From Solobacterium sp. (lineage in GTDB: Bacteria; Bacillota_I; Bacilli_A; Erysipelotrichales; Erysipelotrichaceae), in NCBI GenBank assembly GCA_017543025.1, contig JAFYGX010000145.1, forward strand, positions 1 to 64,000: a DNA stretch of 64,000 bases, read 5' to 3'. Below, piece after piece: positions 7,170 to 19,900 of this stretch. Within the stretch, counting starts at the first letter, position 1; each line of letters opens with the position of its first letter. The notes beneath the pieces are model-generated. The model was not told where the DNA came from. It ran no database searches and saw nothing but the letters and a program-made list of their open reading frames with translations. The position numbers were made by a program, and so were the translations under genes.

Positions 7170-9449
7170 TCAGCTGATCACTCCGGTACGCAGAAGGATA
7201 TCCCTGATATCGTGAACCGGTATGATTTCCATGTTGGCCTTCACTTCTTCTGCCACATCACGCAGATCCTGGGTGTTGTCTTCCGGAATAAATACCGTCC
7301 TTACCCCGGCACGCTGGGCGGCCATAAGTTTTTCCGGCAGACCTCCGATCGGTGTCACGGAACCTCTCAGTGCAACTTCTCCGGTCATTGCAATATGCGG
7401 ATCGACTGGTTTGCCGGCAAGCAATGAGGCAAGTGCGGTCGTCAGGGTGACGCCGGCAGAAGGACCGTCCTTCGGAACTGCCCCGGCAGGAACATGGATA
7501 TGAATATCTTTTTCCTTCAGCTGTTCTGCCTTGTCAGGGAACAGCTCTTTGACAAGACTGAGTGCAATCATAGCTGATTCCTTCATCACATCGCCAAGCT
7601 GACCGGTGATGATGACTTCGCCTTTTCCTCTGGTGGCCAGTGTTTCAATGTAAAGGATTTCACCGCCGACCGGAGTCCACGCAAGCCCGGTAACAACACC
7701 GGGTTTGGATGCAGGAAGAATCTGATTGTGGTCAATCGGATGATCACGGACTGTATCATGAATCAGTTCTTTTGTGATCCGGATCGTTTCTGTCGGATTC
7801 TCTGCAACCTGAACAGCCACACTACGGCATACCGTATCAATCATCCGGCGCAGACCGCGTACGCCAGCCTCCCGCGTGTATTCAGAAATCAGGCACTCCA
7901 CAGCATTCTCTTCAAATACAATCTGATCACTTGTGATTCCGGAGGCTTCCAGCGCACGGGGAATCAGATGATCACTGGCGATATGTGCTTTTTCAAGCGG
8001 CGTATATCCGGTAAAGGTGATGACTTCCATGCGGTTGAGCAGAGGTTCCGGAATGGTATCGGTCGTGTTTGCCGTGCAGATAAAAAGCACATCGGAAAGA
8101 TCATAAGGAACATTCATGTAATGATCAGTGAAAGTGTTGTTCTGTTCCGGATCCAGTACTTCAAGCAGCGCACTTGCGGGTGAGCCGTGGAAGGAATCGG
8201 AAAGCTTGTCTACTTCGTCGAGCACCATCACAGGATTTGATACTCCGCTGCGGGAAATACCGTCCATGACCCGCCCGGGCATTGCGCCGATATAAGTCCG
8301 GCGATGACCGCGGATATCTGATTCATCGTGGACACCGCCAAGCGAAACACGGACATACTCTCTTCCAAGAGCTCTTGCGATGGATTTGCCGATACTCGTC
8401 TTGCCGGTACCGGGAGCCCCGACAAAGAGCAGAATTGAACCGGACTGCTGTTTTTTCAGATTCATGACTGCAATCTGCTGAATGATGCGTTCCTTGACAC
8501 GGGAAAGCCCGTAATGATCTTCATCCAGTATCCGTCGCGCTTCCTTCAGATTGATTTCCTTCGGTGCTTCCTTCTTCCACGAGAGACCTGTCACAAAATC
8601 CAGATAGTCATACAGAATTCCGGTTTCCACGGACTGCTGTCCTTCCTGTTTCAGACGGTTCAGAACTTTTTCTGCTTCTTTCCGGGCAGTTTCGTTCATC
8701 CCGGACTCCTGTATCTTTTTCGCAAACTTCTGCAAATCGGTAACATTTTCCGGATGCATTTCATCGAGTTCTTTCTGAAGATGTTCCATCTGCCGTTTGA
8801 TTGCGGCTTCCCGGTAGCGCTGCTGATACTCCTTCTGCTGTTCGCCAGCGGCTTCGTTTGTGATTCTGCTTACCTCCAGGAACTGATACATGATTTTCTC
8901 AATCTGTTCCATGCGCAATGTTTCGGAATCTTCTTTTAAAAGCGCATAGCGTTCTTCACTGCTCAGCTGCAGCCAGGGAGAAGTGACCGCAATGGCAGTG
9001 CCCGCGGAATCAATCCGGTCAATATATGGTTCGATTGCTTTTCCCCAGTCAAAACCGGAAGAAAACTTTTTTATCTCTTCAATCAGACTCTTGCACTTTG
9101 CCTTTTTCTCTGCTTCAGTGAGCAGTTCGGTATCCGGACGTCTGGAAATGGAAAGCCGGATATTCCGGTCCGCATCAATACAGATGTCCTGCAGATCGAC
9201 ACGGTATTCAAGACGTACGGACGTGTATCCCTGTGCTGCGATTTCCTGAATGGTACCGACCATGCCGATCGGATAGAAGTTCTCTTCTGTCAGCGCACTT
9301 CGCTCAAGCTTCTGCTTTGCCATGATCAGAACCGCTTTTTCATGGAGTGCAATGCCCTTGTTTCCAGAGAATCCGCGAAGTTCATCGGTTTCAAAATACA
9401 CGGTGGAATCCGGAACAAGAATCATATTGTATACAGGTATTACCAGCAT
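7170..9449 (-). CDS. lon: ATP-dependent protease Lon
   Basis: Lon is a cytoplasmic AAA+ serine protease that degrades misfolded and short-lived regulatory proteins. The 759-residue protein has an N-terminal substrate-recognition domain, a coiled-coil-rich middle (about 190-300), Walker A GAPGTGKT (residues 344-351), Walker B VMVLDEVDK, and a protease domain with catalytic Ser664 in the motif PKDGPSAG. The partner lysine is about 43 residues later, in GGLPEKLMAAQRAG. Ribosome binding site AGGAGGG. A palindrome matching one in front of the adjacent TetR-type gene lies 24-37 bp upstream of the start, suggesting control by that regulator. Confidence 0.96.
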   Translation of the reverse strand: MLVIPVYNMILVPDSTVYFETDELRGFSGNKGIALHEKAVLIMAKQKLERSALTEENFYPIGMVGTIQEIAAQGYTSVRLEYRVDLQDICIDADRNIRLSISRRPDTELLTEAEKKAKCKSLIEEIKKFSSGFDWGKAIEPYIDRIDSAGTAIAVTSPWLQLSSEERYALLKEDSETLRMEQIEKIMYQFLEVSRITNEAAGEQQKEYQQRYREAAIKRQMEHLQKELDEMHPENVTDLQKFAKKIQESGMNETARKEAEKVLNRLKQEGQQSVETGILYDYLDFVTGLSWKKEAPKEINLKEARRILDEDHYGLSRVKERIIQQIAVMNLKKQQSGSILLFVGAPGTGKTSIGKSIARALGREYVRVSLGGVHDESDIRGHRRTYIGAMPGRVMDGISRSGVSNPVMVLDEVDKLSDSFHGSPASALLEVLDPEQNNTFTDHYMNVPYDLSDVLFICTANTTDTIPEPLLNRMEVITFTGYTPLEKAHIASDHLIPRALEASGITSDQIVFEENAVECLISEYTREAGVRGLRRMIDTVCRSVAVQVAENPTETIRITKELIHDTVRDHPIDHNQILPASKPGVVTGLAWTPVGGEILYIETLATRGKGEVIITGQLGDVMKESAMIALSLVKELFPDKAEQLKEKDIHIHVPAGAVPKDGPSAGVTLTTALASLLAGKPVDPHIAMTGEVALRGSVTPIGGLPEKLMAAQRAGVRTVFIPEDNTQDLRDVAEEVKANMEIIPVHDIRDILLRTGVIS

Positions 9450-9472
9450 AGTTCATCCCTCCTTTTATAAAA

Positions 9473-9486
9473 TGAACGATCGTTTA
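9473..9486. promoter_or_regulatory. Operator-like palindrome upstream of lon
   Basis: The 14-mer TGAACGATCGTTTA has a perfect 10-bp palindromic core (AACGATCGTT, 9475-9484) plus matching outer T/A. It resembles typical TetR-family operators. The minus strand in front of the tetR-like gene carries TGAATGATCATTTA, identical at 12 of 14 positions and with the same single asymmetric pair. I infer that the adjacent regulator binds both. Confidence 0.6.
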
Positions 9487-9528
9487 GTTTACATTGTAAA
9501 TGAATCCCCGGTGTCCGGGGGAGTCTGT

Positions 9529-10092
9529 TTACCTGTTCAGCAGCATGATCTGCATCATTCGGATCAGCTCATTCAGCTGACCTTCCGGATCAGGGCTGCT
9601 GCGGCGGTTTTTCGCAATATAGCGAACCGGAGCAAATAAGACAGCGGTCAGATTTTCATCGGAACAGGTGCGGAATATCCCGCGTTTCTGATAGTCGTGA
9701 ATCAGATCCAGCAGATCGAACGAGCATTCTGTATGACAGACGCTTTCCTGCAATGTAGGGCAGCAGGAACATTGCTCGACAAAGGAGAAGATTTCCTCAT
9801 GTTCGGATGCATATGCATAGGTTGATCGTATCAGAGTATCGATCAGCTGCGCGCCGGACATCTCACGATAGATGCGTTCCGTAAGGTAGTGATAAGTCGA
9901 AAAGGCATATTCGCTGAATACTTCTGCCAGCATCTCCTCCTTACTGTCGTAATAAACGTAAATGGTAGCCGGAGAAACGCCGGCATCCCGGGCAATCTTT
10001 GCGACAGATGCCCCGCTGATGCCTTCCTTCAGTATGAGTGAGATCATCGCATCTTTGATGCGTCTCTGTTTTTCCGGGTCCTTTGTTCTCAT
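9529..10092 (-). CDS. TetR/AcrR-family transcriptional regulator
   Basis: A 187-residue one-component repressor of the TetR fold. The N-terminal helix-turn-helix covers about residues 8-55 (MISLILKEGISGASVAKIAR, then DAGVSPATIYVYYDSKEEML). The C-terminal ligand domain is divergent and contains a Cys-rich stretch (QCSCCPTLQESVCHTEC, around residues 104-120), which could make it thiol- or metal-responsive. That is speculation. It lies upstream of lon in the same orientation with an 80-bp gap. The ligand cannot be predicted. Confidence 0.88.
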   Translation of the reverse strand: MRTKDPEKQRRIKDAMISLILKEGISGASVAKIARDAGVSPATIYVYYDSKEEMLAEVFSEYAFSTYHYLTERIYREMSGAQLIDTLIRSTYAYASEHEEIFSFVEQCSCCPTLQESVCHTECSFDLLDLIHDYQKRGIFRTCSDENLTAVLFAPVRYIAKNRRSSPDPEGQLNELIRMMQIMLLNR

Positions 10093-10116
10093 AATTTACG
10101 CTGCCTGAGAGAATAA

Positions 10117-10134
10117 TAAATGATCATTCATTTA
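10117..10134. promoter_or_regulatory. Operator-like palindrome upstream of the TetR-type gene
   Basis: Core AATGATCATT at 10119-10128. On the minus strand the 14-mer reads TGAATGATCATTTA, 12 of 14 identical to the palindrome in front of lon. It lies about 27-36 bp upstream of the regulator's start codon, as expected for autoregulation. Confidence 0.6.
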
Positions 10135-10213
10135 TGGTCAACGGAAATGCATCGGTTGCGGGCGTTACATGTGCATGATCTGAAGGACTGAAACGGATTT
10201 ACAGAAAATCGAA

Positions 10214-10520
10214 TTGGGCAAAGTATTGTATGCCATTATCATGGCAGACCTTAATATCCTGAATTATGTCAATGACCCCATCAGGCATTTCAAAGGCAAT
10301 CTACATATTACTTCCTGCCGCATACTGATATGCGATGAAGTAAGGCATTCGCTGGTATACCGGATCAGTGGAGATGGATTTGCGGCTCTTCTGCAAACGG
10401 CGCATGATATCGTGCTATAAGCCCTGACAGCGCGGGTCCGCTTTCGTCGGTATGGCGGCCTGTCAGCCGGAAGATAAAACAGCACTGGAAGATTTTAAGA
10501 AGGCAGATAAAAATAGGTAG
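10214..10520 (+). pseudogene. Remnant of a GGDEF-domain (diguanylate cyclase-like) gene
   Basis: Codons 10214-10420 read as the front of a GGDEF domain: YAIIMADLNILNYVND, then KGNLHITSCRILICDE, then the signature VYRISGDGFAALL, where an active enzyme would have GGDEF. After a frame change, 10452-10520 encodes MAACQPEDKTALEDFKKADK, matching the conserved end of such domains. About 40 residues between the parts are missing, and there is no N-terminal sensor or start region. Active-site loss, the frameshift and the deletion all indicate a dead gene. GGDEF enzymes make cyclic di-GMP; no intact one is visible in this window. Confidence 0.75.
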
Positions 10521-10931
10521 GAGTCGAAAGAGGAATTTCACAGGATGGAGGGTGCTTATAGGTAAGCAACCTTTGGTCTGGACAACATGATAAGGAAATG
10601 AGAAACAGCAGATCTGTAACAGACTGCTGTCTTATGACAGGAACAGTAATGCGGATCTGTTATTTCTATGTTTAGAGCAGACCGTGCAGAAAAAGATAGC
10701 TTACATCTGAGAGTTTATGTACAAGATGTTTGTGATGTCGATATTGTGCAAAGAACAAAAGTGTACGTGAGGGTGTTCGGATAGAATTGAAACAGGTCAG
10801 AACAATGAATCCGAAAGGGATTCGACGGTTTTGAACAATATAAGATCCGTATGGAACTTATATGGAATGTATTGCGGGTAACAATACATGTTTTTTATTT
10901 ACAATGATCAGCTTAAGAAGGGAGTAGGGGT
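10521..10931. other. AT-rich non-coding region before the giant surface protein gene
   Basis: No convincing gene. It contains an inverted repeat ACAGCAG/CTGCTGT near 10603-10630, which may close a leftover transcript. It must carry the promoter of the next gene, since nothing upstream on this strand is intact. TTGAAC- and TATAAG-like hexamers occur at about 10831-10850, but none has convincing spacing. Confidence 0.4.
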
Positions 10932-13900
10932 ATGAAAAAGCATCTGGCTTTATTGCTGAGCATTTCGATGTTGTTCAACGGAATGATTTCCTCTGTACAA
11001 GCGGAAGAAGCCATTCCGGAGGAACCAGAAGAGATTATCGAAGAAATTCAGGAGGAGCCCGAAGAGCTAGAAGAGGAGACTGCTGAAGAAGGCGAGGAAT
11101 TGCCGGAAGAACCAGAAGAGGAGAATGAACCGACAGGGGAAGAAGAAATTGAAATTGTAAATGAACCCTCTTTGGAAGTGAATTTCGACTTCTGTATAAA
11201 TGAGGATGATACTGTTACGGTATATGGTTATAACGGTACTTCTGATGTTGTGGAAATACCTGAAATGATTGATGGAAAACCAGTGACTGTAATTGGGAAT
11301 GGTCAATTTCAAGGCAGCAACATAAAAGAGATATCTATTCCGGGGACGGTTGAGCGTATTGACGGTTATTCGTTTTGTGACTGTTCAAATCTTAAGAAGG
11401 TAACGTTATCCGAAGGGCTTATTCATATAGAAGCTGGTGCATTTAGTAATGCCGGGATTGAAGAAATAACAATCCCCAAAACGGTTGAACGCATTGGAGA
11501 TTATTCATTCAATAACTGTTCAAATCTTAGTGAGGTAACGTTATTTAATGGACTGACTCATATAGGTGAATGTGCGTTTTCCAATACTTCACTCTCTGAA
11601 TTGATCCTTCCTGACAGTGTGATTAATGTTGGAAACAATGCATTTTCATCATGCAATAATCTTAAAACAGTAGTCTTATCAAAAAATATGTCAAAGATTA
11701 ACGCATATACATTTCAGAATTCAGACATTGAAGAGATTACTTTTTATAATTCAATTAAGGAAATTAATGGTGATAATTTTGAATTAACAGATAATTCGTC
11801 TGCCTTGACTGTAAATTATTATGGAAGCCAGGCTGACTGGGAATTAATTAATATATTCAGCGGTAATGACAGGCTTGATCAGGAGTCTGCAACGATTAAT
11901 TTTTATAATGCTGATGTTGAGAATATTTCTTTAAACACAAATTCCATCGTATTAAGACCTGAAGAGGAAGCGTTGTTGAGTGTTTCAGTTGCCCCTTTCT
12001 ATGCTTCAAAAGAGGTGACCTGGAGCAGCAGTGATACGAATGTTGCAGAAGTAGATCAAAATGGTGTTGTTACAGCCAGAGCAAATGGGACCGCTACTAT
12101 TACTGCTGTGAGTGATGCTGATCCCACAAAGTCTGCGACTTGTTCTGTTGAGGTAAAAGAGGTAAGTGTCTCGGTAGAGAGTATTTCTATTCATCCGGAA
12201 TTTTTAACCTTGAAAAGATCGGAATCATATGAACTGATTGCCGAGTTAACACCGGCGACTGCGTCGATTACTGATGTCAGCTGGTTCAGCAGTGATCCTG
12301 ACGTTGCAGAGGTGGATAGCACCGGCAAGGTGACTGCAAAGGCAAACGGAACCACCTTCATTACAGCAACCGCGATTGAAGGCGGGAAGACCGCAGTGTG
12401 TGAGTTGTCCGTGGGCGGCATTTCAGTTGAGGGTGTAACTGTTTCACCTGCAAAAATGGCAATTGAAGTCAGCGGAACAAGTTCGGTATACTGCGCTGTG
12501 TATCCGAATAATGTGCAGTACAGGAAAGTGCATTGGAGCGTTAGCGACAGTGAAATAATTGAGATTGAGGATTACTCTGACTATTACTGCAATGTTAAGG
12601 GACTGAAGGCAGGATCAGCTACTGTTACAGCAACCAGTGCAGACGGGAAGACTTCTGCAAGCGCTGAGGTTACTGTTTACGATGAGAATCCGTTTGTAAT
12701 TAATTCCAGAGATGGAATACTTATTAAATATGTTGGAACGGATAAAAATATTGTGATTCCTGAGTCAATTTCAGGAACAGAAATTCATGATATTGAATCA
12801 GAAGATGGAGAAAGTGTTTTTCCTACAGATACAACCAGCGTTGTATTTTCGGAGAGAATTACCAAGATCGGAAATAATTCCTTTAAAGGCTGTGTCGGAT
12901 TAACAAATGTGAATTTGCCTGAAAGTCTGCAGATGATAGGTGAATCTGCTTTTGCGGACTGTACTAATTTAGAAACTGTACATTTATATTCCCAGATACA
13001 GACAATCGGAACTAATGCTTTCAGCAATGTTTCAAATGATTTCGCTGCGTATTTCCATTCGGACTCCAGTCAATGGGAATATGTTGAGGTTAGGACAGGA
13101 AATGAGGCACTGGTCAATAATCTTCGGTATTCCGTGTCAGGAGTGCAAATATTTGATCGTAATATCAATATATTTACGGAAGATAATTTTGAATTGCAGT
13201 TTTCCTTATTACCTGACTACGCATATGAACAGGAAGTTTCATGGTCCTCAAGCGACAGTTCAGTAGCCTCAGTTGACAATAACGGTGTTGTTACCGGTAT
13301 TTCACAGGGCACAGCGATAATTACGGTTACAACAAAAGACGGGGGTTTTACGGATGAATGTAAAGTAAGAGTAACCGAGCCGATTCATCCGGCTAAAGTG
13401 AGTTTAAGTGAAAAAGAGCTCCAGATGCGGCCGGGGTGTGGCGAGCACTTGGATTATTCTATTGAACCGGAAGATGCTTACAGGAAGGATGTAACCTGGT
13501 CTTCAAGTGATGAAAGCGTCGTGACAGTTGATGAAGGGGGGAATATAACTGCCGTCGATTACGGAACTGCAACCATAACAGTTACGACAGTGGATCGGGG
13601 TATTACAGCGGTATGCAGCGTGACAGTTGCAGATACGCTTCATCCAACCAGAGTGCGGATTATTCCTGAAACAATACAGGTTAAGCCTGGCAAAAACAGA
13701 ACACTTGAATATGATGTTATTCCTTACGATGTAGAAAATCGAAAAGTAACCTGGTCTTCAAATGATGAAACAATCGCCAGAGTTGATCAGGATGGGGTTG
13801 TAACGGGCGTTTCCTGCGGAACTGCAACCATCACGGCAACAACGGTAGATCGGGAGATTACCGGCAATTGCGCAGTGACTGTATCGGATTCAATACATCC

Positions 13901-16900
13901 GGAACATGTGGAATTTGTTAATCCGTTCAGGCAGATCAAACCAGGCAGCTCTAAGCAGATAGAGATTTCTGTTCAGCCTGAAGATGCAGATAACAAAGAA
14001 GTGATCTGGTCTTCAGATAATGAAGAAGTCGCAGCGGTTGATCAAAATGGTTTTGTGACAGGTGTCTCAACTGGTCAAACTAAGATAACAGTAAAAACAA
14101 AAGATGGCGATGTTACCGCTGACCTTTGGGTGGATGTTACGGAGATAATTTATCCGGAAAGAATAGACTTTTCATGGGATAATGAATCTTCAATCATTAA
14201 GGGTGAGACCAAACAATTCCGGGCAACTGTTTTCCCTGAAGATGCAGATTACAAAGATGTTGTATGGTCTTCAAGTGATGAAGAAGTCGCAACGATAGAT
14301 CAGAATGGCATTGCGACAGGTATTGCTGCAGGAGAAGTTACTATTACTGCAACAGTAGAAGGATATTTATCTAATTGTGTTTTCACCTATGTCAGAGAGG
14401 TAATTCGTCCAAGCAGTGTATCTTTGCAGCCAACTTCACTTCAGCTTAAACCTGGAACTACGGAATGGCTTTCATATCAGGTTCTTCCGGTTGACGCGGA
14501 GTATCAAAATGTGAGCTGGTCTTCAGATAATGAAGCAGTTGCGACTGTTGATGACTACGGGTGTATAACAGGAGTCTCCACAGGTGAAGCTGTAATCACA
14601 GTAACTGTTGATGATCGTTATACAGCACAATGTTCTGTCACAGTGACAACAGTAATCTCCCCGACCGAAATTCGATTTAGTGAGCCTGAGTTAACAGTAA
14701 GAAAAGGAAGCTACTGCTACCCTACATATTATGTGATGCCATATAATGCAGACAGCCAGGACGTTGTATGGTCTTCAAATAATCCTGAATTCGCAGTCGT
14801 TGATCAAACAGGATGTGTAAGTGGCGTCTCAACTGGTGACGCAGTCATTACGGTGTCAACCGCAGATGGCAGGTATACAGATACCTGTACGATCCATGTT
14901 GTTGATTATCTTCATGTTGATTCCATCACGGTACCTTCTGAACTGACGATCAGGCCGGGTTATCATAAAACGCTGTATTGCGAAATTATGCCTGACAACG
15001 CAGATAATAAGAATGTTATCTGGTCAACAGATAAACCCTGGATTGCAACGGTAGACGAAGATGGTATGGTAACCGGAGTTGAAGCAGGAAAAGCGATAAT
15101 TACTGCTGTATCTGAAGATGGCGGAAAAGATGCGCATTGTACTGTTATAGTTACAGATACAATTCCGGTTGATTCTGTTTCTATCAAGCAAGAAGGAAAA
15201 TGGAATTATTTGTCTTCCATGGCATTAAGGACGGGAGAACTCGCTTACTTGATTGCTGATATTTGGCCAAGCGATGCAACAAATAAAGCAGTCGTCTGGG
15301 AATCAGACGATGATAATGTGGCAAGAATTGATGCCTACGGAAGAGTTGAGGCTGTTGCAGAAGGAACTGCGACGATCTCAGTTACCACAGAAGACGGGAA
15401 CAAGTATGCAGAGGCGGAGATTGAAGTATATGATACGATTCCTGTTTCTGGAATGTACATTTCCGGTTCGGACCAGATGACTCTTGAACCAGGCGGCACA
15501 TCATTCATGCGAGCGAATGTGTTGCCTGAAAATGTCACAAACCCCAACGTCACATGGGAGTCGTCGAATGTATCTGTTGCTGTTGTTGATAATATCGGTA
15601 TCGTGAAAGCAATTGCTCCGGGCACCGCTGTGATTACTGCTACGACAGAAGAGGGTCATTATTCTGACTCTTATACAGTTGATGTCAAGTATATCGATAC
15701 CTTGAATATCGATAAAACAATGACGATCAGGATTGGTGATTCCAAGAAGATTACGGTTGATGTTTATCCGTTTAGCACTGATTTTTTAAATGAAAAACTG
15801 ATCTGGACTTCAGATGACGAAACAATCGCAACGGTTAATCAAAACGGTACGGTAAAGGGTGTTGCAGCTGGTGAGGCAGAGATCACTGTTAAAACAAAAG
15901 ATGGCAGACTCAGTCGTACCTGCACAGTTAATATTACGAATGATATTCCGGTGAGCAGTGTTTCTTTGTTCTATGATGAGCAAATTGTTATGAAAATCGG
16001 GTCTTCCCGTACGGTGTTCCCTGTAGTGACCCCTGCTGATGCAACTGATAAATCAGTTACCTGGGTCTCCTCCGATCCTGCAGTCGTTTCAATTAATAAT
16101 GATGGTACCTTAGTTGCTTTAAAACAAGGATCGGCATCAATTACAGTTACCAGCAATGACGGCGGCTATTCTGCAACGTCTCTCGTGAAAGTAAAAGACA
16201 GCTTTGATGTCAAAGGGGTAAGTCTTACAGAAACTGTTCGTCTGAATATAGGTGAAAATGATGAATTGTATGCAGAATTTATTCCTTATTATGCAGAAAA
16301 TCGGAATGTAACCTGGGTTTCCAGTAATCCGGAGATTGCGACAGTTGAAAACGGTATCGTTACAGCCCGTTCAGAAGGAAATGCAATTATTACGGTAACA
16401 ACAGAAGAAGGCGGTTTTACTGCAAACTGTAATGTGACTGTTTATAAACCGATAACGCCGGAGTATGTGAGTGTTAATTATGTATCAATACTTGCTAACA
16501 GATCTATAATTAAGGCCGGTGAATCAATTAAATTCATTTGCAATGTTACCCCGGAGAACGCTACTGATTCAACTGTAACCTGGTATTCCAGTGATACCTC
16601 CGTTGCAACAGTTGATGAAAACGGTCTGGTACACGCAATTAAGAAGGGAAATGCGTTTATTACGGCTGTATCTAATGATGGAAAACATTCTTCCAGTCGG
16701 ATAATAAGAGTTGACGATTCATTGAAAGTTTCCAGTATAAATTTTTCAGAGTACAGACTTAATTTAGACTGCGGTGAAAAGAAAACAATCAATTACTATA
16801 TTTATCCTGATGACGCTGATGATAATAGTGTGACCTGGTATTCTTATGATCCCGCTATAGCTACAGTTGATCAAAGCGGCATCGTTACAGCAGTCAGCAA

Positions 16901-19900
16901 AGGTATTACGGCTGTCAAGGTAGTATCGAATGACGGCGGTTATATGGCAACCTGTCAGATTAATGTGGGAGAAGCAGATCCTTCTGTAATACATGTGGAA
17001 TCTGTATCCCTGGATAAAACGGCTGTTACCATGGAAAAAGGCGGAACTGAAACACTGACCGCAGCTGTATTGCCTGCCAATGCAGCGAACAAGGATATCC
17101 TCTGGAAGTCAGATAATTCTGCAGTTGCGACGGTTGATTCAACAGGAAAAGTAACTGGAGTGTCCGGCGGTACAGCGAATATTACGGCTACTACCGTTGA
17201 CGGCGGAAAGACTGCGACTTGTACGGTAACAGTAAGTGTGCCTGTGACGGGAGTCAGTCTGGATAAGACTGAACTTACGATGGTCAAAGATTCAAATGAA
17301 ACGCTGACCGCAACCATACTGCCTGAAGATGCAACGAACAAAGAGGTAATCTGGAGTACAAGTGATTCTTCTGTTGCGACAGTGGCTGATGGAGTTGTTA
17401 CTGCAGTTGGCGGCGGAACAGCAATAATTTCGGCAAAGACTTCTGACGGGAACTATGAAGCACAGTGTGAGGTTACCGTAAATGTGCCTGTATCTGGCGT
17501 ATCCCTGAACAAGGAAACCCTTACACTGGATGCAGGAGCGTCGGAAACACTGACGGCGACGGTTCTTCCGGAAAATGCGACAAACAAAAATGTTACCTGG
17601 AGTTCCAGTGACACAGGTGTAGCGACAGTTGATTCAGCCGGCAAAGTGACAGCAGTCGCTGCAGGAACTGCAAATATTACGGTTACAACAGTAAATGGCG
17701 AAAAGACCGCAGCCTGTGCAGTGACGGTTGTTGTTCCGGTAACAGGCATCAGTCTGAACAAGACGGAAACAACCATCGCCAAAGGCAGTGCGGAAACACT
17801 GACTGCGGCAATTGCACCTGCGACAGCGACTGACAAGACCGTAACCTGGAGCAGTAACAAGACTGCTGTCGCAACCGTAGACAGTACTGGGAAAGTAACC
17901 GCTGTTTCAAACGGAACTGCAGATATTACTGCTAAGAGTAAAGACGGGAACTTTGAGGCAACCTGCACTGTTACCGTTGTAACACCGGTAACAGGGGTCA
18001 GTCTGAATAAGACAGAACTTACACTTACCAAAGATGCAAGCGAGACATTAACCGCAACGGTTGCACCGTCTGATGCAAGTGATCCGTCTGTTACCTGGAG
18101 CAGCGACAATACGAATGTTGCGACAGTGAACAACGGAGTTGTCACAGCAGTAAATGCCGGCACCGCAAACATCACCGTAACAACCACAGATGGCAGTAAG
18201 ACAGCGACCTGTGCAGTAACCGTTGTGATTCCGGTAACAGGAGTCAGTCTGAATAAGACAGAAACAACAATTAACAAAGGCAGTTCAGAAACACTGACTG
18301 CGACTGTAGAACCTGCGGCAGCGACCGATAAAACAGTTATCTGGAGCAGTGACAAGCCTGCAGTTGCGACTGTTGACAATAGCGGAAAAGTATCTGCAGT
18401 TGGAAAAGGAACCGCAGTGATCACAGCAACAACGAAAGACGGAAGCTTTACGGCGACCTGTACGGTAACGGTCGAAGTCAGAGTAACAGAAGTGAAGCTG
18501 AATAAGACAGCGATTACACTGGAAGAGGAATCATCCGAAACGCTGATCCAGACTGTATTTCCTGCTGATGCAAATGATAAGAGTGTCAGCTGGAGTTCAA
18601 CCAACTCTTCTGTTGCGACCGTTGATGAAACCGGAAAAGTAACAGCAGTTCAGGCTGGTACAGCAAACATTACCGTAACAACCACAGATGGCAGTAAGAC
18701 AGCGACCTGTACGGTTACCGTAAAGAAGAAAACGTTCGAAATTACTGATCTGGGAACCAATCAGGCAGCTATCTCCAAATATAACGGAGATGCGGCAGAT
18801 GTAACGATTCCGGATACCCTGCAGGGAAAGAAGATTGTATCCATCGGCGATTATGCATTTGAAGGATGCACAAGTCTGAAGAGTATTGTGATTTCGGGTA
18901 ACATTATCAACATCGGAACCGGTGCATTCAAAAACTGTTTGAATCTTGAATCTGTTGTGATCCCGGCAAGCGTAGCAGTGATCAGTAACGGTTCGGGAAG
19001 CGGATTGCTTCACGCTGCGGAAGCAGAGGCAGGACTGCAGAGAGGTATCGGAGATAAGGCCTTCGAGGGATGCGTACTGCTTAAAACAGCTGGTCCGATC
19101 GGGAGTGAATCCAACATTCAGATTCAGTTTACCGACACACTTCCGGATACGTATGCAAAGGGCGGTCTGTTTGATCATCTTGAAACCATTACGATCCCGG
19201 AAGAAGTCAGGACAATCGGAACCGGTGCATTCAGCGAATGTTCGAGCCTGTCTGAAATCAACATTACAAACAGCATTCAGACCATTGAAGAAAATGCATT
19301 CAGCACCGGAAATTCTGAGAATTCTGTGACTGTGAAATTCCATGGAACCGAAGAAGAATGGAAGAAGGTGGAAATCAGGGGCGAAGAGAACAACAGGATT
19401 CTTGATACAGAAAAAGTGAAGTATGCGGTGGAAAGCGTCACTTTGAACAGAAGCACTCTGAGTCTGAAGAAAGGTGATTCAGCTCAGCTCACAGCAACCG
19501 TCAAGCCGGATCATGCGACGGATAAGAACGTCACATGGAAGAGTGAGAAGGAAGGAATTGCGAAAGTAGACGCAAATGGTAAAGTGACTGCCGTGGCGAA
19601 AGGAAGTACAACGGTTACTGCAACTGCAGACGGCGTAAGTGCAACATGCAGGGTAACAGTAACTGAAACAGTACCTTCACCAACTCCGACAATAACGCCA
19701 ACACCAACGCCAACCCCAACTCCGACCTCGACACCAACCCCGACTCCTACCGTTACACCGACTCCGGTTCCGACACCAACGCCAACCCCGGCGCCTTCCG
19801 GAGACACGGTGAAGATGTACCGGATGTACAATCCCAACAGCGGCGAGCATTTCTATACCGGAAATGAGCAGGAGAAGGACATGCTGGTGAAGACAGGATG

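Noticed and set aside
10750..10780. GTGTAC-containing string upstream of the surface protein, resembling the recombinase-side inverted repeat
   Set aside because: Only six bases match the 11-bp repeat at 22737 and 22882; too short to claim a recombination site.
17453..18604. 383-codon antisense frame inside the Big_2 repeats
   Set aside because: A Val/Ser/Thr-rich translation that simply reflects the repeat on the opposite strand.
19674..19800. CRISPR-like short repeats
   Set aside because: The periodicity is a 6-bp Thr-Pro codon repeat inside a gene, without spacers.
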